NCBI GenBank assembly: GCA_014607495.2
Contig: CP053165.1
Coordinates: 2,226,906-2,290,905 of the forward strand
Length of the DNA stretch: 64,000 nucleotides
Origin: Carposina sasakii
Lineage: Eukaryota; Arthropoda; Insecta; Lepidoptera; Carposinidae
Reading direction: 5' to 3'
The translations under genes and the position numbers were made by a program. Positions 56,201 through 59,361 of this stretch are shown one piece after another. The notes below the pieces were generated by a model. The model saw only the letters and a program-made list of their open reading frames with translations, did not search any database and had not been told where the DNA came from. Numbering within the stretch: the first letter of the stretch is position 1; the number at the start of each line of letters is the position of its first letter.

Positions 56201-58499
56201 TTTACTCGTTTTTAGTTTACATAGGTAGGTCAAAGGTAAAATTAAATTATTAGTAATTGGTATCGATAACATTCAACATGGCGGCTAATATCTATCGTAT
56301 TTTGACAGCTAGTCGATAAATAGGTTTATCGTATCGTGTTTCGCTGGTCATGTTAGAGCAGTTAACATGAGATCTGATGTCAAAAAGGAAAAAAAGAAAA
56401 AAAAAGAATGAACGACAATTGAAAAAAAAGAAAAAAATATTTTTTTACTCTAGAAACATTTGTTTAACTTATCTCGCGCCTTATCGTATCATAACACGGG
56501 ATAAATCTTAACGTAACGTATCGTTCCATTGGTCATGTTCGCGAAATCGATAATTATGGTGGTATAGATACGATACGAAATCCTTTATCGTATATCTACT
56601 TATCGTGGTCGTGCTAGCCCGGCAGATCTGTCTCTGCTATGCTAACCGTGGCTTTGGGATCTTGAGCCTACAGTTCCGGCTACCTTTTTGTCGGGAACAC
56701 TACCGTGTGTATATGTCTACAGGGTGTTTGTGACAGCCAGGCAAATATTGATATGGTGACTTCAGATCAGACCATGATTTTGAGGTGAAAACTAGTGAAA
56801 ACTTTCGCATGAAAATTCAAAAATTTCCCGATATTTTTTTGAGTTTTTCAGAAAAAAATTGTGTAGTTCGCTTAAGTAAGCCTTAAATAATGATAATGAT
56901 TGAAAAAATTTTACCTACTTATGGATAATTTAAAAAAAAATCTTGGTGTCAAAAAAGTTCAATTAACTGATCAACCCCAATGGAGAGTCACAAGTGATCC
57001 AAGAAACAGCAATTTACAACCAAAAATTACACAATACCCAATTAGCTCATTTAACTAGTCAAAAGGACCTCCCTTCACAATAGGCGCGGAAAGTAAACAT
57101 TGTGAACAAACAAATTAAATTTTTAGGTTGTTTAAATTCACCTCCTTTTTTTGTTTGGTAGCGGTTTCATTTTGGGTGCGAACATTTCTATGGTCTTTTT
57201 ATATGTTACTTTCTACTACTTTCTAGTAACTTACTCTACTTTATATGTTACTTTCTAGTAACATATAAAAAGACCATCGACAAACAAGTTGTTAATGCTT
57301 TCATGTCGAATAAATGATTTTGAATTTGAATTTAAAATGCATTTCCTGCGAGTAATGACACTGTCGTATAACTCAAATCAATGGTACTTGTTCAATATTT
57401 GCCTGGCTGTCACACATACCCTGTATATCCTATGTACATAATTATATCTTCTTTTTATTTGCAGGAGTGAAAAACTTAAGCGATATAAATGAAAATCTGA
57501 CATTGCAAGATTTAAGTCTTAATGATATTTCTATTGAAGAATTCGCTGTGGCCATTAAAGAAGCTAATCAGGTTTCTTATCCAACTCAACGTTTACGGCA
57601 AATGACCATTCAGGAGTAAGAACTTTTTGTATTAACATACTATTATTTTTTTCATAAAATTCTGTAATTTTTGCATTGCATTATAATTAGGATTTAAGAC
57701 ATCGAATCGTTCCTTTATTATTTAAGCCTCGAGCACACCGGATCCGTATGCGTATACGTAAGCGTAGACATACACGTACCTCTGAGCTATAATGTATGGA
57801 ACTCTACAAGAGAGGACATACCGCTTGACGTCTACGCATATACATCCGGTCTGCCCGAGCCTAGACAGTTCCATACATTACAACTCAGTGGTACGTGTAC
57901 GTCTACGCTTACGTGTACGCATACGCATCCGATGTACTCGAGGCTTTAGATCCTAAAATCTTACTTCTGTTACTATTCTTTGCTCATATTGTTTTATTTC
58001 CCATAAGCGGATGCCAGCGATTTATTCTGTGTAGACTATAGAATGTAGCCTATGTCCTTTTCCGTACATCCAAATACATGTACAAGTTCAATTTGAAGAG
58101 GATTGTTTGAGTAAAAAGGGTAAAGATGAAACAAACAAACAATCTACCTTTCGCATTTATAAATTAGTTTGATTAAGTAATTTGACAGGACAATGATCAT
58201 GCTCTAATGTTATATCAAATTAGAACGTTGAGATGCTTTTAGTGGTTCCCTATATTACTAAATTTTCTATCTTTTACAGAATCCTATCATTAATATCAAA
58301 TGGACAATTTGTTAAAAATAACAAATTTGATGCCGGACTGGGAACCTTCTACACCTACATCGATCAAGACGAGTGTGCAGCTACAGAGCCTATCATAACT
58401 ATGCCTACCATTATTAGTAACGCTACTGAGGTCAGTATCAACAAATCTAACAGTTATAAGAGAACAGTTTTTAAGAATCAAAAACTCATGAAATCTTAA
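20123..58499 (+). CDS. FASN-like: Fatty-acid-synthase-like gene, 37 coding exons, catalytically degenerate, with three frame lesions
   Basis: The joined exons give KS, MAT, DH, core, ER, KR and ACP in animal FAS order, about 2089 residues if the frame breaks in exons 9 and 15 are repaired. An animal FAS has about 2400-2500 residues; the missing part is the thioesterase. All 36 introns have GT-AG ends and matching phases. Retained: KS Cys187, MAT GHSVGE (Ser611) and His713, DH Asp1055, ER loop AGAGALG at 1538-1544. Lost: KS His to Tyr320 and Asn356, DH His to Cys904, KR glycine loop and Lys, ACP Ser to Asp1987. A working FAS makes palmitate from malonyl-CoA in the cytosol; this protein cannot do so as read. 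The start is the ATG at 20123, because the N-terminus (EVVISGISGIFP) matches the family start. In-frame stops arise at 36188, 42885 and 45822. It may be a pseudogene or an expressed pseudoenzyme. The FAS family call is certain; its status is not. Confidence 0.93.
20434..20760 (+). repeat. SINE family C, full copy, in intron 1
   Basis: A tRNA-like head (gatagcccagtggttaagac, ttcgatcccagtcacgggc) is followed by a body with cggaaagcacgtaaaatcg and gtccgat-like segments, ending ggagattatcatca. Other copies: 48464-48750, 41153-41292 (minus), 29128-29285 (minus), 31235-31345 and a head at 32925-33000 (minus). Confidence 0.85.
20824..20951 (-). repeat. Repeat family R copy, minus strand, in intron 1
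   Basis: tttcactagaatacaccagc through cttacaggcgataagct to ttacatctgccccct. Confidence 0.65.
20952..21080. mobile_element. Short relative of the TATCGATA-rich element in intron 1
   Basis: ctagcatgaccacgtatcgt and gtttcgcaggtcatgcta ends with aacatggcggctatattta inside. Confidence 0.7.
21245..21437 (+). CDS. FAS-like exon 2 (residues 56-120), KS
   Basis: Reads VDMVRSDSQRW and MSKFDAQFFRVHFKQACTME, the standard KS segment in which the family has SKFDAQFFGVHPKQA. The acceptor tcag precedes it. It ends one base into a Gly codon. Confidence 0.95.
21708..21828 (+). CDS. FAS-like exon 3 (residues 120-160), KS
   Basis: Reads GINPELIRGKKVGVFIGSS and ENVQRNGFGIT. The acceptor is tttcag and the donor gtaagt. 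The 11.4-kb intron that follows is filled with repeats. Confidence 0.95.
21853..22236 (-). mobile_element. Repeat of the tacagggtg/gacgaccaaaaatc family in intron 3
   Basis: Reverse-oriented relative of 38412-38803: it shares ggtcgtcaacgtttccgaa, ctcctcatcatc, a gtacgtagacgcg segment and ggtacgtact near the other end. Confidence 0.75.
22427..22535 (-). repeat. 3' tail of the 36520-37925 LINE family, in intron 3
   Basis: cagccctgagaagtccacag and gaccggtcggaagcagcctg match the end of the antisense LINE in intron 9. Confidence 0.7.
22625..22878. mobile_element. Foldback MITE (gatgtaacaaaagggt family) in intron 3
   Basis: gatgtaacaaaagggttatg at the left pairs with acccttttttgttacatc-like right end; arms exceed 100 bases. 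Diverged relatives at 18945-19175, about 49330-49435 and 52885-52990. Confidence 0.85.
23560..23775 (-). pseudogene. THAP-domain exon fragment with a one-base frameshift, in intron 3
   Basis: A minus-strand exon after an acceptor at about 23776 reads FPQDNNVRLKWLRMLNRGDW VPQNTHQF. The open frame then gives AANISIKN, but restoring one T in the TTT run near 23690 gives CSKHFDQKCF and later LRSGSIPTLI, which are the THAP zinc-ligand and AVPTIF motifs. THAP domains bind DNA and occur in host genes and in P-element transposases. The N-terminal zinc ligands were not found, so the gene is partial. Confidence 0.6.
24066..24187 (-). repeat. SINE family A, full tRNA-like head plus tail
   Basis: On the minus strand the head starts gacccggtagctcaatggtt and has a good T-arm, but the anticodon arm does not fold well. 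The family A tail follows. It is a SINE, not a tRNA gene. Confidence 0.75.
24636..24742. mobile_element. Fragment of the gcctcgagcacaccgg MITE
   Basis: gccttgagcataccgaatgc, then gtatgcgtagacgtacctca and gcagacgtaagcgtag. Confidence 0.65.
25188..25375 (-). repeat. RTE-like LINE 3' tail in intron 3, minus strand
   Basis: Begins at a (cgt)n run, then attgcaattcactgctggac, ggcctcccccagagagtacg and catctggccggatggcgtcc. Confidence 0.7.
25380..26760. other. Intron 3 sequence without recognised features
   Basis: Apart from small SINE B and LINE-tail scraps at 26345-26410 and 26553-26580, nothing is recognised. Confidence 0.5.
26768..26977 (+). repeat. Repeat family R, best copy
   Basis: Runs from cggctgtgctcccgaaatg through cagttgctagcttatcgcct and cttacgatatgcacagaagg to gtattctagtgatgcccgca. 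The same order is in at least nine other copies on both strands. There is no coding potential. I do not know the class. Confidence 0.75.
27344..27470 (+). pseudogene. Short LINE RT tail fragment
   Basis: Reads DSRGRGRPEKCWMNCVRKDI, the GRGRPKKRWxDCVKxD tail. Only about 120 bases are recognisable. Confidence 0.55.
27600..29120. other. Intron 3 sequence, mostly unassigned
   Basis: 27480-27600 resembles part of 57065-57310. Short open frames near 28153-28377 lack motifs. A family A tail is at 28671. Confidence 0.5.
29128..29285 (-). repeat. SINE family C fragment, minus strand
   Basis: Contains tatagtgtacaagcgtctgc and cctcactcttatgggacgta in the reverse order of the family, plus the cacgta segment. 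Confidence 0.65.
29911..30080 (+). pseudogene. PIF1-like helicase C-terminal fragment, probably Helitron-derived
   Basis: Reads KYIYIALSRVRSLEGIILSD, then ASKLLNRPHDERALREMTRL. YVALSRVxSLEGL is the last helicase motif of PIF1-type enzymes, which Helitrons carry. No other helicase motif is nearby, so this is a scrap in intron 3. A host PIF1 retrocopy is possible. Confidence 0.55.
30317..30690. repeat. Two related copies of a dispersed repeat in intron 3
   Basis: ctgaccactcgtgcctataa and ccctagattccttagagatt are echoed at 30600-30665 (cagactacatgtgcctacaa, ccctcgatttctccaagatc). The minus strand has a 65-codon open frame (GTSGQFLDFCTEFW) of unknown origin. Confidence 0.5.
30984..31225 (+). repeat. 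cgacttcgtccgcgtgg repeat copy
   Basis: actagttgacgcccacgact to ttggtatatattagtaggat. Confidence 0.7.
31235..31345 (+). repeat. SINE family C 5' fragment
   Basis: Matches the B box through the gacaaaattgtcac part of the body, with the remainder missing. Confidence 0.6.
31345..32920. other. Intron 3 sequence without recognised features
   Basis: AT-rich; a 101-codon plus frame near 32187 has no motif or FAS similarity. Confidence 0.5.
32925..33000 (-). repeat. tRNA-like SINE head, minus strand
   Basis: gcacgtcttaaccattggac is the reversed D-arm region of the family C head. Confidence 0.55.
33020..33165 (-). repeat. RTE-like LINE 3' tail upstream of exon 4, minus strand
   Basis: cttcgtcgtcgtcagcctat, cagtccactgctggacgtag and atcggtccatctggccgg. 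Confidence 0.7.
33178..33204 (+). repeat. SINE family B tail, 39 bases upstream of FAS-like exon 4
   Basis: ataatgtgttgtgtagtgtg matches the end of the full copies. It abuts the acceptor region of exon 4. Confidence 0.6.
33244..33447 (+). CDS. FAS-like exon 4 (residues 160-228), KS nucleophile exon
   Basis: Reads GCNKAMYANRISYWIDGKGP, then ALDLACASSMACLEHAYRSI. The nucleophile Cys187 is kept, although the usual DTACSSS reads DLACASS. It joins exon 3 in phase with no missing residues at the junction. Confidence 0.96.
33748..33864 (+). CDS. FAS-like exon 5 (residues 228-267), KS
   Basis: Reads RAGFLCLDGKTKCFDKNGDG then YVRSDAISVMFLQKAKDAKR, the conserved KS block before the first catalytic histidine. 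Confidence 0.95.
34676..34842 (+). CDS. FAS-like exon 6 (residues 267-323), KS, first catalytic His replaced by Tyr
   Basis: Ends VDYVEAYGA where FAS has VEAHGTGT. The catalytic His is Tyr320. The TGTxxGDP continuation is also lost (AIAEADA in exon 7). Confidence 0.95.
35095..35231 (+). CDS. FAS-like exon 7 (residues 323-368), KS, second catalytic His replaced by Asn
   Basis: Reads GSVKSNMGNSEPASGV where FAS has KSNMGHTEPASG, so Asn356 replaces the catalytic His. The Lys of VKSN is kept. Confidence 0.95.
35657..35857 (+). CDS. FAS-like exon 8 (residues 369-435), KS C-terminus
   Basis: Reads VCLAYHKGKLPANLHY, then FSALNSFSYGGANIHILLKG, equivalent to NSFGFGGxNxHxIL of the KS end. Phase 0 at both ends. 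Confidence 0.95.
36071..36256 (+). CDS. FAS-like exon 9 (residues 436-498), KS-MAT linker, broken by a one-base frameshift
   Basis: The first part reads IPDRYKCSIPYLVLASG and QKILDELKSNP; then the frame runs into TAG at 36188. The next frame continues LDPEQIGLLHNIHRYEIPGH, which is the expected linker. The exon is 186 nt where phases demand 187, so one base (a C of the CCC run at 36170-36172) appears to be missing. Confidence 0.9.
36520..37925 (-). pseudogene. RTE-like LINE reverse transcriptase, 5'-truncated and decayed, in intron 9
   Basis: Read on the minus strand it gives VVVLFFKKGDKALLKNYRPI, EQAGFRKGFSTIDHIHMLRQ, RGVRQGDVISPKIFTNAMED, RFADDIVLMAE with the catalytic FADD, CDEYVYLGQTV and VLPVMTYGAETWYLT. 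This is the order of RTE-type reverse transcriptases. Several stops and frame changes (for example TAA near 37641) show it is dead. An A-rich insertion interrupts the 3' tail near 36568-36593. It lies antisense within the FAS-like gene. Confidence 0.88.
38150..38345 (+). repeat. cgacttcgtccgcgtgg repeat copy in intron 9
   Basis: gaactccgtccgcgtggact to acaaacacacgaacagaat. Confidence 0.7.
38412..38803 (+). mobile_element. 392-bp repeat with tacagggtg/caccctgta ends in intron 9
   Basis: Begins tacagggtgtttttttgtgg and ends gacgaccaaaaatcaccctg ta, short inverted ends. Same family as 44914-45286 and 21853-22236. It is non-coding. Confidence 0.8.
39045..39207 (+). CDS. FAS-like exon 10 (residues 498-552), start of MAT
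   Basis: Reads TNEDKETVCLSQ, then KPPVWFVYSGMGSQWPGMG, the MAT entry motif. The acceptor is placed at aaacag (39039-39044), since only this keeps phase with exon 9. The better-looking ctccacag 26 bases upstream would put a stop in frame. Confidence 0.85.
39427..39620 (+). pseudogene. Probable LINE-derived coding fragment in intron 10
   Basis: Reads GPGAHALFKSISKRLVEASH, then RRAVQYFGQRISFAIQRGNA. The GQRISxAIQRGNAxSxLxT pattern resembles the end of retroelement proteins repeated in moth genomes; recalled, not searched. It is not part of the FAS frame. Confidence 0.5.
40036..40205 (+). CDS. FAS-like exon 11 (residues 552-609), MAT
   Basis: Reads KCHKALEPKGIDIIKIL and NNILNSFVGIAAVQIGLTDI, strongly FAS-like. 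It ends one base into the Gly of GHSVGE. Confidence 0.96.
40643..40810. mobile_element. CpG-rich foldback MITE in intron 11
   Basis: taaggtgggttccca and the inverted tgggaacccacctttag end a 168-bp block of very high GC and CpG (gcgcgcgttcg, ggacggacgcgc), in sharp contrast with the AT-rich flanks. The inner arms also pair imperfectly. Confidence 0.8.
41153..41292 (-). repeat. SINE family C 3' part, minus strand, before exon 12
   Basis: atttcggccagggcggccaa and the gcactctctattccgtcact segment match the reverse complement of the family body. Confidence 0.75.
41367..41518 (+). CDS. FAS-like exon 12 (residues 609-659), MAT active-site serine
   Basis: Reads GHSVGELGCAYADGCFTAEE; Ser611 is the acyltransferase nucleophile and the motif is intact. 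It then runs SRGLVSVTTPFIRGSMAAVG. Confidence 0.97.
41785..41930 (-). repeat. RTE-like LINE 3' tail in intron 12, minus strand
   Basis: gaacgtaggcctcccccaga to atctggccggagggcgtcca. A sense-oriented piece (ctggatggcaaaaactggag) lies just upstream at 41610-41695. Confidence 0.7.
41974..42157 (+). CDS. FAS-like exon 13 (residues 660-721), MAT catalytic histidine
   Basis: Reads VACHNSSESSTISGPADI and CSNIAFHSKYI. His713 of AFHS is the MAT partner of Ser611 and is kept. Confidence 0.96.
42421..42569 (+). CDS. FAS-like exon 14 (residues 721-770), MAT
   Basis: Reads GPGLLKYLNEAIKDPKPRSS, then PVPE-like SVPEDRWDD and AEYHTNNLL, the family motif YHxNNL. Donor gttagt, phase 0. Confidence 0.94.
42837..43017 (+). 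CDS. FAS-like exon 15 (residues 771-831), MAT end, broken by a one-base frameshift
   Basis: Starts NSVLF, then must change frame to read RETAKHIPSNALVIEIAPHG and LLQAILKRS. Without the change a TAG follows at 42885. Length is 181 nt where phases demand 182; the break lies at the TTTTC at 42847-42851, consistent with one lost T or C. Confidence 0.9.
43203..43322 (+). CDS. FAS-like exon 16 (residues 831-871), MAT-DH linker
   Basis: Reads KLYQNALNPKIDLLYPKIEF and LSQLVEWEHSEDW, matching FAS linker LYPxxxFPVS and WDHSEDW. Confidence 0.95.
43482..43591 (+). CDS. FAS-like exon 17 (residues 871-908), DH, catalytic His replaced by Cys
   Basis: Ends FSYLKGCTRDG where FAS has YLxGHxIDGRVLFP. The catalytic histidine is Cys904. 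Confidence 0.93.
43722..43909 (+). CDS. FAS-like exon 18 (residues 908-970), DH
   Basis: Reads GDYVFPESAVLILIWETFGM. The family FPATGYL is FPESAVL, so the second DH motif is eroded while the fold-forming pattern stays. Confidence 0.93.
44057..44223 (+). CDS. FAS-like exon 19 (residues 971-1026), DH
   Basis: Reads VSHDKTLKLSGYITELESNE, ends NAEDIYKILYSKGFCYK. This is the acidic DH middle segment, equivalent to VSGKI... and YKELRxRGYDYG. Phase 0 in, phase 2 out. Confidence 0.92.
44495..44752 (+). CDS. FAS-like exon 20 (residues 1026-1112), DH second half
   Basis: Reads GDFQVINSLSADYKRGRLTW and WVTFLDGLIQLNIVG. Asp1055 matches the DH catalytic aspartate (WVTFMDNMLQ in FAS). The YGPxF motif upstream is lost. 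Confidence 0.94.
44914..45286 (+). mobile_element. Repeat of the same family in intron 20
   Basis: tacaggatgttttttcgttg to gacgaccaaaaatcctgta, with cttaacgaagggtacgta shared with the 38412 copy. Confidence 0.8.
45450..45567 (+). CDS. FAS-like exon 21 (residues 1112-1151), core
   Basis: Reads RAGGAVMKHIVFVDKPKTKH and ETKTFVPHFLSGNTD, the region after DH entering the noncatalytic core. Phase 0 at the end. Confidence 0.9.
45738..45998 (+). CDS. FAS-like exon 22 (residues 1152-1238), pseudo-methyltransferase region, with an in-frame stop
   Basis: Starts VSIALQVYLQIVEDNVKIK, then reaches TAG at 45822. After the stop the same frame gives LNLSKTLRDVAEKKSTDISM up to the donor. Length is 261 nt, a multiple of three. 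Between about 45792 and 45824 the +2 frame reads TIEITELINL, which looks more like the family than RLKLRNLST, so a paired -1 at AAA and +1 at GG is a better explanation than a simple nonsense change. Confidence 0.85.
46124..46427 (+). CDS. FAS-like exon 23 (residues 1239-1340), core
   Basis: Longest exon, 304 nt. It reads KMTAIDKYISEDTFIIAVEN, and ends RRVVLVSETQQYCGLIG, matching VYLVSQGEPxCGLLG of the FAS core. Confidence 0.94.
46811..46956 (+). CDS. FAS-like exon 24 (residues 1340-1388), core
   Basis: Reads GLIRNLRQKYGNKVSLIVID, then NAPSFMPENKIYKEQIQKNL, equivalent to QDxNAPxFxxxxxLYxEQL of FAS. Confidence 0.94.
47161..47307 (+). CDS. FAS-like exon 25 (residues 1389-1437), core to ER
   Basis: Reads GLWGGYYYLSSANTTHLQNF and VVGDLDSFTWVESKE, the RGDLSSIRWV-like segment. 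Phase 0 at both ends. Confidence 0.94.
47664..47767 (+). CDS. FAS-like exon 26 (residues 1438-1472), ER
   Basis: Reads VCYAGPSYRDAQKATGKV and GFGMDFSGIDIR, matching VYYAxLNFRDIMLATGKL and LGxEFSGRD in the family. The Asn-Phe of NFRD is Ser-Tyr here. Confidence 0.94.
48034..48184 (+). CDS. FAS-like exon 27 (residues 1472-1522), ER
   Basis: Reads RGKRVMGLVENGAIASTIEA and WSLEEAATVPFPYVLAYYCL, typical enoyl reductase. Confidence 0.95.
48464..48750 (+). repeat. SINE family C copy in intron 27
   Basis: Starts at cagtcacgggcctgtaacaa and matches the 20434-20760 copy to the end, without the A-box part of the head. Confidence 0.85.
49471..49642 (+). CDS. FAS-like exon 28 (residues 1523-1580), ER nucleotide-binding loop
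   Basis: Reads GGNVFVTAGAGALGQAVI; AGAGALG at 1538-1544 is a plausible NADPH loop. It continues VYTTVSDVQKKRFLLKLFPQ. Confidence 0.95.
50480..50592 (+). CDS. FAS-like exon 29 (residues 1580-1617), ER
   Basis: Reads ENNIGNSRDQSFIDVVLLKP and CDIVINCQSGYLRE, matching NSRDTSFE and VDLVLNSL of FAS. The usual LNSLAEEKLQAS is weakened. Confidence 0.93.
50735..50960 (+). repeat. cgacttcgtccgcgtgg repeat copy in intron 29
   Basis: ttgtggacacccgcgattct through ccggaataaaagtattttcc to the ggacagacagacag end. Confidence 0.65.
51073..51237 (+). CDS. FAS-like exon 30 (residues 1618-1672), ER
   Basis: Reads SAMKVAGFTGFFLDLSEYDM then ENNSFRMFYLVGEKSYKAVQ, equivalent to the GRFLEIGKxDLSxNxxLGM block. 55 codons, phase 0 at both ends. 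Confidence 0.92.
51342..51611 (-). repeat. RTE-like LINE 3' tail in intron 30, minus strand
   Basis: cctattgcagtccactgctg through cgctgggcaggcgggttggt to ctctgccggcggtttacc; the longest copy of this tail here. Confidence 0.7.
51890..52337 (+). pseudogene. Jockey/CR1-type LINE 3' fragment in intron 30
   Basis: Frame pieces read MAPRIYNKLPADICKT, LHELLMDGVFYSFEEFLKAK, a typical ORF2 tail, and the copy ends with AATAAAGGTTATTGTATTG, a short 3' repeat. It sits within the FAS-like gene in sense orientation. Confidence 0.7.
52432..52619 (+). CDS. FAS-like exon 31 (residues 1673-1735), ER-KR linker
   Basis: Reads LIQLRIAEGIANGTVRPLSR and EVSRAFRLLSLGKHRGRALI, matching the GIxxGxVxPLxxTxF and AFRxMxxGKHxGKVxI pattern. 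Confidence 0.96.
53389..53541 (+). CDS. FAS-like exon 32 (residues 1735-1786), KR with lost glycine loop
   Basis: Reads KNTYVVVCSGNDLGVQLVER then LVRGGARKIVIHLKNK. FAS has YLITGGLGGFGLELA; the NADPH loop GGLGGFG is SGNDLGV, so cofactor binding by KR is doubtful. Confidence 0.93.
53670..53905 (-). pseudogene. LINE reverse transcriptase tail in intron 32
   Basis: The minus strand gives KIATYWMPTDGNRRRGRSRR then RWRDDLDKFL and GGGLCPAVGNSIGYF, the end of a different RT family. No RT core nearby. Confidence 0.75.
54052..54294 (+). CDS. FAS-like exon 33 (residues 1786-1867), KR
   Basis: Reads LRKYDVSVLLSSEDLQTNEG, ASRLGPVEGIFIVLD, and FVSTYQKTAVVVKNLD. In the block that is KPKYSGTLNLD in FAS the aligned lysines are Gln and Thr, so the catalytic Lys appears lost. 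Confidence 0.94.
54340..54476 (-). repeat. Repeat family R copy, minus strand, in intron 33
   Basis: ggggcattctctaaggcatt, gagctagcaacttg, gcgatcctgcagttctagct and ccccatttttggaaac, reverse order. Confidence 0.65.
54819..54954 (+). CDS. FAS-like exon 34 (residues 1867-1912), KR
   Basis: Reads SHFVVISHGNQSAVDEYFST. The FAS segment [20 protein letters not shown] is about six residues shorter here, and the catalytic Tyr is either Glu or the adjacent Tyr1883, depending on alignment. Confidence 0.92.
54985..55128 (-). repeat. Repeat family R copy, minus strand, in intron 34
   Basis: gcgatgagttagcaagctgg and ggatctccttcgtaatcctg cag with gttctggtaacttcat, reverse order. Confidence 0.6.
55294..55456 (+). 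CDS. FAS-like exon 35 (residues 1913-1967), KR-ACP linker
   Basis: Reads YNNDTERNSTKPQSVQSVFD and SSCLYSRPVFDAAQKLANII. It is a polar linker with helical LANIIG leading into ACP. Conservation is weaker than in neighbouring exons. Confidence 0.88.
55598..55714. mobile_element. MITE related to 11267-11373, in intron 35
   Basis: ggggtcagcacgaacctttt at one end and gaggttggtgcttacccctg at the other, with gtaacgctagcg inside, match the nested MITE. Confidence 0.7.
55815..56622. mobile_element. Composite TIR element rich in TATCGATA-like motifs in intron 35
   Basis: cccggctagcacggcca at the left and tggtcgtgctagcccgg at the right are inverted. The interior has many cgata/tatcg words, including gttatcgatacc, and two catggcggct or gccgccatg arms. 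A short relative is at 20952-21080. A purine-rich aaaaaagaaaa block near 56385 breaks the right half. Confidence 0.7.
56718..57425. mobile_element. 708-bp inverted-repeat element in intron 35
   Basis: tacagggtgtttgtgacagc and gcctggctgtcacacatacc ctgta are inverted ends. It contains another repeat (about 57065-57310) related to 27480-27600, with a strong hairpin at 57192-57277. No ORF. A right-end scrap is near 52338. Confidence 0.8.
57192..57277. repeat. Strong hairpin inside the 56718-57425 element
   Basis: ggtctttttatatgttactt pairs with aagtaacatataaaaagacc-type sequence at the other end; the loop is about 30 bases. Probably a MITE-arm remnant, not a microRNA. Confidence 0.6.
57465..57615 (+). 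CDS. FAS-like exon 36 (residues 1967-2017), ACP without its phosphopantetheine serine
   Basis: Reads GVKNLSDINENLTLQDLSLN, then DISIEEFAVAIKEANQVSYP. FAS has LxDLGLDSLMxVE; here it is LQDLSLNDISIEE, so the attachment Ser is Asp1987. The ACP helix pattern is otherwise visible. Confidence 0.92.
57725..57945. mobile_element. Palindromic MITE built of CGTA/GCGT iterations in intron 36
   Basis: gcctcgagcacaccggatcc and gcatccgatgtactcgaggc are inverted ends; the arms hold repeated gtacgcatacg and cgtaagcgtagac units. Relatives: 12708-12930 and 24636-24742. Confidence 0.8.
58280..58499 (+). CDS. FAS-like exon 37 (residues 2017-2089), C-terminal tail and stop, no thioesterase
   Basis: Reads EILSLISNGQFVKNNKFDAG and ends in a basic tail SYKRTVFKNQKLMKS before TAA. 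An active FAS continues into a thioesterase of about 250-300 residues with GxSxG; none is found here or downstream to 59900. Confidence 0.88.
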
Positions 58500-58644
58500 A
58501 TATATCGTAATTAACGTAAGAGTAAAGTCCTCTCTTTTGTCTTCCGAGCAAAATTTAATTAACCTTACATTAAAATGTGACATTACAATTTTGTACTACA
58601 AAATTGTAAGGATTTGAAAATGGAAATTTCGATAAAGTAATTGA

Positions 58645-58650
58645 AATAAA
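58645..58650 (+). terminator. Candidate polyadenylation signal AATAAA of the FAS-like gene
   Basis: AATAAA lies 146 bases after the stop codon, in an AT-rich stretch; a second copy is near 58780. Either could end the transcript. No transcript evidence is available here. Confidence 0.5.
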
Positions 58651-59039
58651 GGTTCTAAAAATTATAACAGCCTAAAAAAAACAACAGTTAAATAGTAAGT
58701 TTGTGAATATTATATTACATTTACTATAATATTGTACATAAAGATATAATTAGTTCTTAAGTAATAATACCATGTTAAATAAATAGTTTTTGATAAAACT
58801 CTAGCAGATTTGTAGTTGAATGAATTTCGTTTCCATCAGTATTACAACAGTACAATTTCTCGTTTCATTAATTGCATTCATTAAATTGTTATAGCCGAAG
58901 CTTCATTCTCTCCAATATACTGAATTAAGCTTTACTATGTAAATTTTGCTTATTGCAGTGTTATTGTATATTACCTACTAATTTTTATTATTGCTCGAAA
59001 TTAAGTTATAAAACATATTATGTTGGTACAGTTATAATA

Positions 59040-59275
59040 CATACATACATAATAATCACGCCTCTTTCCCGGAGGGGTAGGCAGAGATCACGGATCTCCA
59101 TTTGCTACGATCCTGACACACCTCTTTCGCTTCACCTACTTTCGTGATATTCTTCATGCACGCTCGTCGGTTTAGGGTACTCATGACCTAACCTTTCTTA
59201 AGAATTTCACCAATTTGATCGGTGAAAGTCCGGCGAGGTCTTCCCCTTCCAACCCTTCCATCCACTCTTCCGTTG
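59040..59275 (-). pseudogene. LINE reverse transcriptase tail downstream of the FAS-like gene
   Basis: The minus strand reads [20 protein letters not shown] and VCQDRSKWRSVISAYPSG with one stop between. It is bounded by a tatgtatg tail near 59040. A sense-oriented scrap of the same family lies at about 26345-26410. Confidence 0.7.
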
Positions 59276-59361
59276 TCATAATATCAGGAACTTACATTTA
59301 AAAAATCCACTCATTTAACAAAAGTTTTCCAAATCTACTTTTGTTGGTGAATTTTATTTAA

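Noticed and set aside
57192..57277. microRNA precursor
   Set aside because: The hairpin lies within a mobile element, and the arms look like inverted MITE sequence; there is no independent support.
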